The notes under the pieces: model-generated
Database searches by the model: none
Told to the model about the DNA's origin: nothing
What the model saw: the letters and a program-made list of their open reading frames with translations, nothing else
In this document: positions 54,565 through 64,000 of the stretch, in pieces
Layout: the number at the start of each line of letters is the position of its first letter
Numbering within the stretch: the first letter of the stretch is position 1
Source of the DNA: Delphinapterus leucas
Lineage: Eukaryota > Chordata > Mammalia > Artiodactyla > Monodontidae
Assembly: GCF_002288925.2 (NCBI RefSeq)
Contig: NW_022098058.1
Coordinates: 382,021 to 446,020 of the forward strand
Length of the DNA: 64,000 nt
Reading direction: 5' to 3'
Made by a program: the position numbers and the translations under genes

Positions 54565-54776
54565 GAGGGCTTCCCTGGTGGCGCAGTGGTTGAGATTCCG
54601 CCTGCCAATGCAGGGTACATGGGTTTGTGCCCTGGTCCGAGAAGATCCCACATGACACGGAGCGGCTGGGCCCATGAGCCATGGCCGCTGAGCCTGTGCG
54701 TCCGGAGCCTGTGCTCCGCAACGGAAGAGGCCACAACAGTGAGAGGCCTGCATACCGCAAAACAAAACAAAACAAG
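54565..54776 (+). mobile_element. CHR SINE, short form, with perfect 13-bp duplication
   Basis: A short-form copy has an AAAAC-repeat tail. The duplication aaaagtctttgtc lies at 54552-54564 and 54777-54789. It splits the L1 phrase 'agtctttgtctattaagtcc', which is whole in related L1s. The 82-113 codon minus frames across it are artefacts. Confidence 0.96.
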
Positions 54777-55720
54777 AAAAGTCTTTGTCTATTAAGTCCA
54801 ATGTCTGCTTCCTCAGGGACAGTTTCTGTTCACTTCTTTCTTTTTTTTTTTTTTTGCAGTGAATAATCCATACTTTTTTGTTTCTTTGCATGCTTCATCG
54901 TTTTTCATTTAAAAGTGGACATTTTGGATATTCTGATGTGCAAAGAGAAAGAAAAAGAATAGGAAAAATTTCAAAAAAATTTTAAGTTAAAAAAAAAAGT
55001 ATATTCCAGGTCTTTGCAAGTTGATTTTATGTCAAGGCACTCCTTCAACACAGGCCATTTACAACTCTGCCTTAGTATTCACTTATTCTGATCCTAAAAA
55101 CAAGCCAGAAGTAAAAACTTACAGTCTTCTCAGGTCTTTTCTGAGCATAGGTCCTGCCCTGAGCATGTGCATGTCCTTCTGGGTTGCCCAAATACATGGT
55201 AGTTTTTCAAAGCCCCTATTTCCTTCACAAAAGGTTAATCCCTGGCTTTTCTTTCCAGGATTTCAGTGCATTTATCTTTTTCCTCAACCGTTATTTTTTC
55301 CTCAGGTGGCAACCGCTTGTTCATTTCTTTGCCTTTTTTTTTTTTTTCCTTGAAGACTATGTAGACACTCTTCCCAGGTAGAGTTAGGTGAAACAAAAGG
55401 AAGCCCCTTATGTCAATCCTACAGGAAAACCCAGTAAGGTCAAAACGGAAAGGCACAATTTCTTTGGGACTAGACCCCCTCTGCTCCCTCCAGAATCATG
55501 TACTCACACTGGAAATACAAGCTGCTGTCTTCAAGACTACCACTGTGCCAGGGGCCGGGGGAGGGAAGGTTAAGTAAAAATGCAAAAAAAAAGGAGCTCC
55601 TACTCTGTTTCAGTGGCCTTTCTCCTGGCTAAGCATTCAATTGGTTTCTATCAATCCCTGACTGTCTTTCAGAGTTCTGATAAGCTTGATTCAAGTTTAA
55701 GTAATCTTTTCTTTTAAAAA

Positions 55721-56635
55721 AAACAGCTTTTATAGTACAAAAAATGCATATTTAATTTAGAAAATTCAAAAGATATGCTTAAGCAAAAAGATGACGATAT
55801 AAATCACCCAAACAGGTGGCCTTTTTTCTTAAAGAATACTGTTATGTAGAGTTATAAGTGTTTGCCTAGAGTCCCACTAATCCAAGAGACTTTAAAACTG
55901 AAAGTAAAGGAGAGAGGGAAATGGGTAGATAAAGCTGTAAATTATGGATGTAAGGAGTCATCATGTATAGTTTGGGATTAAATACAGAGAGGTGCTGGGC
56001 AATCCATAGGAGAAAATGATGAGAAAAGAGGTAGGGAGAGTCTTTATCACCTTAGATGTCTTCAGACTTCTGCACAGAACCTGGAGCACCAGTTAAATCT
56101 AGCAAGGTGTCAGGCTCAGAAATCTCCCTTCTGTCTGCTAATAACCATGATCAACAAAATTCATTCATAATGCCAATAAAACTCAAAGTATATGTGTGAT
56201 AACAGCTCTCATATCCCCACCATGGGAAGAGATATTCAGGAAGGAGAGAGACTCAGTCATTAAAGCCATGGCCTTGACCTAAGAAATCTTTGTCACAAAG
56301 CCGACACAAATGCACTTTTTTAAGAATTCATGCTTCAAATTCAAACTCACATTGGGGCTCCCAGGCTAACCGAAGGCAAAATTCTTCAAGAGCAGACAAG
56401 TAGTCTAGGAATCAGACAACCTTTCCCTCTACAGGGCGTCCCTGGTTTCAAGTGCCAATGCTTTCTCAGACTATTAAGGACCTGTTCCAAGTCTATTCAT
56501 GACCAGATGTAACCGCCTACAATATGGATTCACAGTCAAGTTCAGCTTTCCTGGCTGTGACGCTACAGCAGGCCAGGCACATATACTTCTATCTCCAGCT
56601 AACATCTGTTTGCCTCTGAAATAATTTTCTAAATA
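55721..56635. other. Unassigned sequence
   Basis: No gene or named repeat is recognised. Confidence 0.4.
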
Positions 56636-56639
56636 CTGT

Positions 56640-57070
56640 GTGTTGGCTGATTTTATATATCAACTCGAATGGGCTAGGGGATTCCCAGATAGCTGGTAAA
56701 ACATTATTTCTAGACATGTCTGTGAGAGTATTTCTAGAAGAGGTTAACATCTAAATTGGTAGATTAAGTAAAGATTGCCTTCACTCATCCCATGGGCATC
56801 ACCCAACCTGTTGAGGATCTGAATAGAACAAAAAGGTGGAGGCAGGGAAATTTACTCTTTGCTTGAGCTCCCGCCTTCGGGTACCGACGGCTCGTGGTTC
56901 TCAGGCCTTCAGACTTGGACTAAATTACACCAGCAGCTTTCCTGGTTCTCCTGCTTTCAGGCAGCCAAGTGTGGGACTTCTCAGCCTCCGTAATTGCCTG
57001 AGCCAATTCCTGTAACAAATCTCCTCGTATATGGCTGTTCTCTGGAGGACCCTGATACATATCATTTGCA
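56640..57070 (+). mobile_element. LTR-type repeat relic, family not named with confidence
   Basis: 'ttggctgattttatatatca' (56643-56662), 'ttcccagatagctggtaaaa' (56682-56701), 'gatctgaatagaacaaaaag' (56816-56835) and 'ggacttctcagcctccgtaa' (56973-56992) follow the order of a well-known mammalian dispersed element, with the end 'ctctggaggaccctgata' (57040-57057). I recognise the sequence but not its catalogue name with certainty. Confidence 0.6.
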
Positions 57071-57825
57071 TACACGGCACTGCATAAGAGTGCACTGTTG
57101 ATATGTATTCTGATGCTCCGACCACAGCTTTGTGCCCTTGGCCAATGGAAAGCTAGCCTGCAAGACAGCCCTTCACACTCTCAGCCAATGAGCACTGTGA
57201 CATGCTGTGTTGAGTAAGCAAGTTCGTAATGCATGGTGTGCCCGACACCACAGACACATCTTCAATTTATTTTCTATCTGGTGCGCAGTTTTTCCCCCTA
57301 ATGGCTGACAAAAAGTTGTATAATAGTAGCACTGGACTTAGCGTAAGGAAACCAATATCTAATGTATGGGTATGAAAACGTAGGGCAACTCAAAGGGTCT
57401 TTCAGGAAATGGTCAAGGAAACAGAGACTAAAGATCTGGTAAGCTGTTAGGGAAGAGTGGCAGCCACTGGGCATTTTGAAGGTCAATGTGAACCTGACTT
57501 CAGCCTGCAGAACGGGCCAGCCACTGTATACAGAGCAGGAGGATGAACCCACCACTCAAGGCATGTGAGAACGTGAGATCTGAAAGAAACGGAAGACTTA
57601 TTCCTAAGACGGGGGGCTGTGTCACAAACTGTCAAATACAACGCTGATAAGTGACTGTACTTGTGTCTAAATAACACATATTTGCTAAATAACATAATTT
57701 TGTACGGTCAAGTGCCAAAGGAAGAACTGCATTTCGAAGCCTATTCTAATCAATGCTACCTGCTACAACAAACAACCCAGGGTTTGGAATGGTTGTAGGG
57801 GGTAGGTGGCCATAGCAATAGCGGC
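57071..57825. other. Unassigned sequence
   Basis: No gene or named repeat is recognised. Minus frames 57298-57555 and 57483-57695 overlap in different frames and lack domains. Confidence 0.4.
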
Positions 57826-57829
57826 AAGT

Positions 57830-57970
57830 TTAAGAGGAAACTGAAAGCGATTAAGTTAACTTGGCCAAGGTCACAAAATAATAAGAAGAGAAGCAGAGAT
57901 CCAAACCCAGGCTTACCTGACCCCCAAATCCAATCTTGGAATTACGACCTTGGTGTCTTAACCCAGTAAG
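57830..57970 (-). mobile_element. MIR SINE, minus strand
   Basis: 'taagaggaaactgaaagcga' (57831-57850), 'aacttggccaaggtcacaaa' (57858-57877) and 'gagatccaaacccaggctta' (57896-57915) are the antisense MIR core and head. Confidence 0.8.
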
Positions 57971-58369
57971 AATTTTTCTCTTGATCATGCAAAGTCTAAT
58001 GTCAGCACTCCTGGAGGAGTGGCTCTCTTCCTTGGCTTTCTTCCAAGCAAGGATGGGGAGGAGATCTCGTTCCTCCCGTTTACATGCTATTGTCTTCTAA
58101 GCTTTGGAGCCCTTGGCTTCCAGCCATGCAGATGGGGATAGTAAGAGTGTATGTGGAAGGTCACATGGGATGTCTTACTACGAGACCTGAAAGTAATGAA
58201 CATCACTACCACCCACACCCCGCTGTCTAGAATTAGAGATGCCAACTCACGTAGATACAAAGGGACTGAGAAATACCCAATTCCTTTCTTCCCAGTAAGA
58301 AAATGAAACAGTTGGGTAAATTCATGGTGTTATCTCTGTTGCAAAGGTCCAGTTAATCCCTCCTTCCTA

Positions 58370-59145
58370 CTTTCAAACATTTATTGAGCGCCCCCTACCT
58401 GCCGGATATGGCGCCTGGTGTTAAGGGCTATAATCAGGAGGACACATTTCCATACTGGGTGACTCCCAGCTTTCAACCTTAGTTGACTGTTAAATGATAC
58501 TACCCCCAACCATGGAACAAAATAAAGGAGAAGGAGCAGGTTAAGAAGAAGGATGTAAATTCAGTTTTAAAAACATGCTCAGTTTGAAGTCCCAAAGAGA
58601 CAGCCACATGGTGCCTAAAGCTAGGAAGGAAAGTTCAAACAGAGCTCAAAACTTGGGAGACATTAGAAAATAGGCCATTGAAGGATGAGGGTTGATGAGG
58701 TCACACAGAGAGAATGTGGCAGGTAGAGGGGAGAAAAGTAGTGACCTCAGGACAGAACCATGAAGAAGCTCATGGAAGTGGGGGGGGGGGTGGAACACCA
58801 GAGGGCTCTGAGCAGAGCCACCCAGAGAAATAGGAGGAGATGGGTGTCCTCAGAAGGCACTGATGAAATCAGAGCAGTTTCAGCGGCACAGAGGCTAAAA
58901 GGCCAGGTGGGCTTGGGTAGAGGACCAAATGGGAGGTAAAAAATCAGAGATTCTGAATGTCCATGACTCTCCCCAAAACCTTAGGATGAAGGGAAAGGTA
59001 GAAGAATAGGTCTGTAACCAGAGAGACTTATGGATAAGGGAGGATTTTCATTTATTAAGTCGCAAGAGAAACTGCTGTGTTTAAAGTGGAACAGAAAGAT
59101 CCCACTGGATAAGAAAAGTTGAAGGTAGGGGAGAGGGGAAACTCT
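58370..59145 (-). mobile_element. L2, 3' end and ORF2 region, minus strand
   Basis: The 3' terminus appears as 'aaacatttattgagcgcccc' (58375-58394). Farther right, 'aatcagagcagtttcagcgg' (58867-58886) and the purine-rich tract before and after it follow the antisense ORF2 region. The segment between is diverged, and a G run lies at 58780-58790. Treating it as one element is an inference from order and strand. Confidence 0.5.
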
Positions 59146-59154
59146 TTCCCTTTC

Positions 59155-59770
59155 CCTTAAAAAATGATGAAACTAACACATACTCATTTGAGCAATACAG
59201 AAGGAAAGTCGCACACGAAAGCCCTGCCCATTCCCCCAGGACCCACCACATTCATCCTCAGAGGTTTACCTGTTCACTCTATACCTCTCCTTAGTGCTTA
59301 CTTAAAATTTTACCATACTAGGTACTCCTATTGATTGTGTTTACTATTAATTTCCCTGGACGAAAATGTAAGCTCCAGAAAGGCAGATTTTTTCTTCTGT
59401 GTGCTGTCTGGCACACAGTATACACCAATAAATATTTCCTGAATAAATGAGTGGGGCGTGTGCTTCTGGGTTTTTCTGTAGATGAAAATAGGCCACACAA
59501 TACACATTATTCTACAACTTCCTTTTTCAACATAATAGAACTATATCCCTGCATAGAGATCTACCTTATTCATTTTAACAGTTACATAAAACGGCTATGG
59601 CAAGATTTATCTAAGTAACCTTTTACTGATGAGCATTGCAGACATTTCTAATTTCTATTATTACATAAGCCTATGCATGCACTATACGTTTCACCTTCTT
59701 GAAGGAGAATTTCTATAGGAGAGATTCCTACAAGTGGAATTAACAAGTCAAAGACTAAGCTCGTTAAGAT
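59155..59770 (-). mobile_element. Old L1 fragment, minus strand
   Basis: The segment 'acatactcatttgagcaata' (59178-59197), 'agatctaccttattcatttt' (59558-59577), 'aaccttttactgatgagcat' (59617-59636), 'ggagagattcctacaagtgg' (59719-59738) and 'aattaacaagtcaaagacta' follows antisense L1M order. Confidence 0.65.
59345..59456 (+). mobile_element. L2 3' end inside the L1 region
   Basis: 'acgaaaatgtaagctccaga' (59361-59380), 'gtctggcacacagtatacac' (59406-59425) and 'caataaatatttcctgaata' (59426-59445) are a clear L2 3' terminus in sense orientation. Confidence 0.8.
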
Positions 59771-60330
59771 GTTGACAGTGCATCTTAAAATCCCCCTTGA
59801 AAATATGTCGAATCAGTTTGAACATATGAGAGTGGAGAGGAACCATGCACAGAGCCAAGTTCTAGAGAATACAGAGTACTTTAGACCAGGAGAGGATTTG
59901 GACAAGGTCATCAGGAGAGGTACTAAAAAGATACTTGGGCAAGAAGGGTACCTGTGGAATCATCATCAGGACAACAGAGATGAAATCTCTCTCCAGATGA
60001 ATGAACACCACAATTACCTTTCATGAATCCTCTCCCTTCCCAGAGCTACACAGAGAGCTGGCAACTCAAATCACAGGAAGTATTTAGCATTCCTTCCCTG
60101 GGCCTCCCTCTCCCCACTGCTTTGTGCTAAAAGCAACCAGGGCTCCCTGTCTTCCTTTAAAAACATAATTAACATTCTCAGTGGGTGGGCTGTGCACGTT
60201 ACTTGCACATGGATGCTTCCTGTCTTGTTAGCTCACACTGGCTTTGGAATAATACCCCAAGCAACGCTCTTAGCTCCTTTTTCTTTAATTAAGGGAAGCT
60301 TTTAACTCTGCTGCATGCTGACTCTTCCCC
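59771..60330. other. Unassigned sequence
   Basis: No gene is recognised. An 85-codon plus frame at 59769-60026 lacks known domains. The 60080-60330 part has AATTAA and CACGTTA-type motifs and no repeat, similar in look to conserved non-coding DNA. Confidence 0.35.
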
Positions 60331-60334
60331 TCCC

Positions 60335-60430
60335 TAATTCAACAAACCTGCATTGAGTACCTATTATGTGCCAGACACTGTGCCCACCCGGAAAAATCAG
60401 ACCAGGTCCTGCTCTCAAGATCTCGCATGC
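60335..60430 (-). mobile_element. L2 3'-end fragment, minus strand
   Basis: 'attcaacaaacctgcattga' (60337-60356), 'ctattatgtgccagacactg' (60361-60380) and 'cctgctctcaagatct' are the antisense L2 terminus. Confidence 0.8.
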
Positions 60431-60599
60431 TTTCAAGAATTCATACCCAACTCTAATCACAAGGTAATATGGTAAATATCACAGTAATAGTACATACAAA
60501 GCACTTTACAAGGAGAGGAGAAAACAGGAATTCATTCTGCCTTGGATGTAGAATAAGGATGCTTTTGCAAAGTGCTGACAGTTTAAAACAAGGGAATGA

Positions 60600-60730
60600 G
60601 CAAAGGATTGGGTGTCAGAAAGAAGTCCAGTTCCTAGTTCCAGCTCCCCACTGACCAGCTGAGGGCTCCATTTACAAGACGGAGATCACAGTCATCCCTA
60701 TGCTCTTGCAGTGATTGGGAGGATCCCTTA
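60600..60730 (+). mobile_element. MIR SINE
   Basis: 'gtccagttcctagttccagc' (60626-60645), then 'actgaccagctgagggctcc' and 'tttacaagacggagatcaca', follow the MIR head and core. Confidence 0.65.
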
Positions 60731-60769
60731 TTAACCACAAGAGAGCACACAGATTTGAAGTAGCACAAG

Positions 60770-60995
60770 CAAAGTCATCGTTTATTTAGCATCTACTAAG
60801 TACTAGGCGTCATTTAAGCGTTTTACATACTTTAGCAACTCCAAGGCACTCTCTTACGGTGGATGTTGCTAGCTTCATTTCGCAGCTGAGACAGTCAGTC
60901 GTTAAATAAATTCTAATGGGCAGAGTCAGAATGTGAACACACAGCTGCTAAAACATGCGCTCTTTCCAACGTACCAGACTGCCTTCTACTCTTAT
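60770..60995 (-). mobile_element. MIR SINE, minus strand, nearly full length
   Basis: 'tttagcatctactaagtact' (60784-60803), 'acatactttagcaactccaa', 'gcagctgagacagtcagtcg' and 'cagagtcagaatgtgaac' (60921-60938), then 'cgctctttccaacgtaccag' (60958-60977), give the whole antisense MIR. Confidence 0.85.
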
Positions 60996-61129
60996 TACTA
61001 GGCACTGGAATGGCCAAGATGCTGTTGGCTAAAAGTGGATTCTGGCAATTAGAGGTGTGCTACAGGAGACATTATAAATCTACACATTGTGAATATTCTC
61101 ATCAGCGCCCCGCCTGTGCACACCACTTG

Positions 61130-61240
61130 CTGTTGCCACCACTGTTTTCCAATCAACAGGAATTTGTTAAGTGTGTGCTACACTCCAAGCCTTGTAAGAG
61201 AATGATGATGAAGGCACGCTGTCCCCAAGGAATGTCTACT
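61130..61240 (-). mobile_element. L2-like 3' fragment, minus strand
   Basis: 'aatcaacaggaatttgttaa' (61151-61170), 'gtgtgtgctacactccaag' and 'gcacgctgtccccaaggaat' (61216-61235) resemble the antisense L2 end. Confidence 0.5.
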
Positions 61241-62725
61241 ACTGCTGGCAAGGGAAAACTAGCACCTGTACGGCAGAAAGCAGTCTCCTTAGTTTGGTCC
61301 AGCACACACTGTGTATGAGACCCTCAGATGAAGACATCCAGCAGACACACAGAAATCCATACTTGCAGCTTTGGAATTCTGGAATCATCAACATGCAAGT
61401 AATATCTGAAATCAGTTGTGCAAGTATTGACCTGGTTACCAACCTCACTCTGAATTCCCAAGTCCAGAGCAGCCCCGGGGTAAGTACAAAGGAAGAAAGA
61501 AATTCAATCTCGAGCAATTGTTTACATTCAGTTACCAGGAGGAAAATATTATATGGTTTGTCTTCCTTTTCTCCATGTTTTCCAAACATCTCACCATCAT
61601 CCTCAAAGAAAAATCTGCCCTGAGAATGGAAAGGAAAGAAAACACATCTTCCCTCTGGCTTTAAAATTATAAATAAATAATTATGAGGCATACTGGATCT
61701 GAAAGGTAGTATGTGGACTCCACAAAGCCATGAAAGCAGCATTGCTAAGAACCGTGTGATATATATTTAGCCCTATACAACTGGAAGTGGCATACGAGTC
61801 AAGCTGCCAAGTATTCATTCGCGCTCCAAATGCTGTTGGTCAAATCCCGTAAGGCATTTCTATAATGATAGTTTTCTACATGCCTGATCTCGACCAGAAA
61901 TTACGGGTTCCATAAGAAGTAACAGCAGGACGATTTTAGTCCAAACCCAGTTTACATTCTGCATTTCTGTTCAATAGTCTAGTTGGCTGAGGCCCTTTGG
62001 GAACAACTCTCAACCTGTGGTCCTAAAGCTCATTAAATAAAACCATGAATTGTGCAAAATGGTTACACACTTGGCTTACAAGGTCCTTAAGTATTACTTA
62101 CCTTTCTCCTTGACTTAAAACATCAAGCAGAAAAACCACAGACATAATGTGACTGATGTGACAGGAAGAAACCACCTTAGCTTACCGGAAATAGCAACCT
62201 CGCCAGTGTGTGCGGGTATAACTTGATGTAATTGCCTCAGAGACTGGAAATAGCACATACCCACGTGTAGCCACTAGCTTCACTACATGCGAACTGAGGC
62301 TCACTTATATGAAAGTTCAGTGAGGTGCCACCTAACCAGGCAGAAGAAAGAACAGTTGGAGTGAGGACCTGGTTTTAAAGCGAAAAGCATCTGCAGAAGC
62401 CCCACGGTTATTCACCACCTCCAACCATTACTCAAACGTCTTGCTAACTCCATAACTTCCCCCATATTGTGCTAGATCGTTCCTCATCAACCTACGATCA
62501 TGTCCACGCTCTTTGAGCTTCCTGTGTGTATTTCAGAAGAAAGCTGATAACTCCATTTCCCATAATATCCTCCCCCATAAGGCTTCCGATTAGACTTAGT
62601 CAATGAGAGCCACTTGCGAGACATTTGGAAGGCAGAGCACTAACGTGGAGACACATGGGTCAACGCTGGATTGGAAGCCGCTCTTAGGTGAGCTTCATGG
62701 GGACCCCTTGTACTTATGCTACAGA
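61241..62725. other. Unassigned sequence
   Basis: No gene is recognised in about 1.5 kb. A 167-codon minus frame at 61239-61742 and a 109-codon plus frame at 61294-61623 overlap. Neither shows a domain, and the longer one starts with a hydrophobic but unremarkable stretch. I regard both as chance. Confidence 0.35.
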
Positions 62726-62728
62726 CCT

Positions 62729-62913
62729 ATGGTTCTCTAACTTTAGCATGCATCAGAATCTTCTGAAAGGCTTGCTAACACACAGATGGCTGGGCCCCGG
62801 CCCCAGGGTCTCTGACTTAGGCAACCTGGGGTGAGGCCTGAGAATATGAATTTCTAACAAGTGCCCAGATGACACTGATGCTGCAGGTTGGGAGACCGCA
62901 TAGTGAGAACTAC
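62729..62913 (+). mobile_element. MER5-type hAT-Charlie MITE
   Basis: 'ggttctctaactttagcatg' (62731-62750), 'gctgggccccggccccaggg' (62789-62808) and 'gatgacactgatgctgcagg' (62868-62887) follow the MER5 consensus over nearly its full length, ending 'tagtgagaactac'. Confidence 0.88.
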
Positions 62914-63234
62914 GTCTGCAGACTGAGACACCTGGAGGAGCATCCGCAAGTAGCTTCCAGAGGAACACTTGAGAGCCACCTGGATCAGAGCTGCAAGCTG
63001 AGATCATCAGGTCTCCATCCAGACCTGTATCCCCGCCCCTCCTCTCCCAGTGGCCACGTAAGCCTCTAGTTCCCTGTGTGTAAAAGGCTTCACGTACCTA
63101 AGATAAAGACTGCCAATATACAACTCCTCGAATCCACAGCCACTGCCTTATATATGGTCCTTTTCCTAACTGGTGACTCCCTAACACAGTCACCCTTCAA
63201 ATGATAAAATAGTTCAATTCTCCTCTTAAAAACC

Positions 63235-63980
63235 TTTGATGCTCCCAAACTGGAAACAGGCCAAATGACTATGAACGCTGAATAGACCAACAGTGGCGCA
63301 ATGAAGCACCACTCAACAATAAAAGACTACTGATGCTGCAACCACACGGATAACTCTCAAAGGCAATATGCTGAGTAAAAGAAGCCAGACCCAAAGGTGA
63401 CCAACTCACGGGCTTCCCCGGTGGCGCAGTGGTTGAGAATCTGCCTGCTAATGCAGGGGACACGGGTTCGAGCCCTGGTCTGGGAGGATCCCACATGCCG
63501 CGGAGCAACTAGGCCCGTGAGCCACAACTACTGAGCCTGCGCTCCGCAACAAGAGAGGCTGCGACAGTGAGAGGCCCGCGCACCGCGATGAAGAGTGGCC
63601 CGCGCTTGCCGCCACTAGAGAAAGCCCTCGCACAGAAACGAAGAACCGACACAGCAAAAATAAATTAATTAATTAATAAACGCCTACGCCCAACATCTTC
63701 TTTAAGAAAAAAAAAAGGCGACCGACTCTATGGCTCCATTTCTACGACATTCGGGAAAAGACAAAACTCTAAGGACAGAAATCAAATCAATGTAGCCAGA
63801 AACTGGGGTGAGAGATGGAGACTGACTACAGTGAGGTAAAGGGAGAGATATCCTGCATCTCAGCTGCAGTGGTGGTTACGCATCTACATATATTTGTCAA
63901 AGTGTATAGAACCGTATACCTCAATAGGGAAAATTTTACTGTATGGGAATTATACCTCAATACACTTGACTTTTAAAAAA
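63235..63980 (+). mobile_element. Old L1 3' end interrupted by a SINE
   Basis: Left of the SINE, 'ccaaactggaaacaggccaa' (63245-63264) and 'caatatgctgagtaaaagaa' (63363-63382) are the ORF2 end. Right of it, 'ctatggctccatttctacga' (63727-63746) and 'ctgtatgggaattatacctc' (63939-63958) are the rest of the 3' end. All frames are broken. Confidence 0.85.
63408..63713 (+). mobile_element. CHR SINE with unusual 3' tail
   Basis: The head 'gggcttccccggtggcgcag' lies at 63410-63429, with a B box near 63466 and an intermediate-length body ending 'gaaccgacacagcaaaaa'. An AATTAATTAATT stretch is followed by a 26-base non-repetitive tail (63674-63699), then TCTTTAAG and poly(A). The imperfect duplications aaaggtgaccaactc (63393-63407) and aaaggcgaccgactc (63714-63728) lie outside the tail, so the tail was part of the retrotransposed RNA. 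It matches the copy at 34051-34370. Confidence 0.94.
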
Positions 63981-64000
63981 TGGATGCTCTCTATTCTCAA

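Larger units (their letters stand above)
52320..55720 (-). mobile_element. Large old L1 (L1M-type) composite, minus strand, with two nested SINEs
   Basis: On the left, 'caaactgtaccactcggtgg' (52347-52366), 'acaaccactaatctactttc' (52493-52512) and 'tcacttagcataatgtgttc' (52592-52611) are the antisense of an L1 3' region. From about 53150 the sequence is the antisense of an L1 5' half: 'tctgccttttaattagaaag', 'cctgaagggtttcctttagc' (53828-53847), 'tctcactgccttctgacctt' (53996-54015), 'aagtccaatgtctgcttcct' and 'ctgtttcagtggcctttctc' (55605-55624). The middle of ORF2 is missing, so it is either internally deleted or two elements. Frames from 55021 to 55573 are by-products. Confidence 0.72.

Noticed and set aside
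61239..61742. 167-codon minus-strand frame without an obvious repeat
   Set aside because: No recognisable domain, no start context and an overlapping opposite-strand frame of 109 codons. A length of 167 codons can arise by chance in 64 kb scanned in six frames.
1..64000. Ruminant origin
   Set aside because: No BovB or Bov-tA element is seen, while about a dozen CHR SINEs typical of whales and hippos are present.
1..64000. A novel multi-gene system such as a defence island, gene cluster or prophage
   Set aside because: Gene density is effectively zero and all long features are eukaryotic transposons. No operon-like arrangement, intact large ORF or bacterial signal exists.

Overview
This window is vertebrate nuclear DNA from a cetacean, most likely a toothed whale. 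The evidence is about a dozen copies of the tRNA-Glu-derived CHR SINE family, which is restricted to whales and hippos. Several short copies are CpG-rich, as recent insertions are. There are also L1 3' ends of the type familiar from dolphin genomes, and I see none of the BovB/Bov-tA elements that fill ruminant DNA. The organism call combines remembered family consensus sequences with patterns seen here; no database search was run.

No functional protein-coding gene, tRNA or rRNA gene is supported. Every open frame that I can explain is part of a transposon or an antisense reading of one. The rest are short, lack recognisable domains and have no visible exon structure. The window is best read as intergenic or deep-intronic sequence.

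Layout. 1-7400 holds DNA-transposon relics, an L2, a minus-strand CHR SINE, L1 pieces, an MLT1-type LTR, MIRs and a MER5. 7400-16000 holds an hAT-type relic, L2 pieces, a perfect 22-bp minisatellite (9759-9846), MaLR LTRs and an L2 split by an LTR and a SINE. 16000-26400 holds a full CHR SINE with perfect 15-bp duplications, two 5'-truncated L1s in direct orientation (18424-19165 and 23311-24106), a mariner MITE, and an old L1 with a younger L1 nested inside it. 26400-31100 is mostly unassigned and contains a CTCF-like motif. 31110-33448 is a nearly full-length but dead Tigger1 transposon. 33870-36615 is an old L1 with a nested SINE. 36974-37491 is a solo class I endogenous retrovirus LTR with 4-bp target duplications. 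38000-47000 has few young repeats and includes the most repeat-poor, GC-richer stretch (45240-47030), a candidate regulatory region. 52320-55720 is an old minus-strand L1 composite invaded by two SINEs. 56600-64000 is a mix of LTR, L2, MIR, MER5 and L1 relics ending with another nested SINE.

The most interesting observation is that two independent CHR SINE insertions, at 34 kb (minus) and 63.4 kb (plus), share an unusual 26-nt non-poly(A) 3' tail (24 of 26 identical). This suggests a SINE lineage carrying a transduced 3' flank. I found no previously undescribed multi-gene system.
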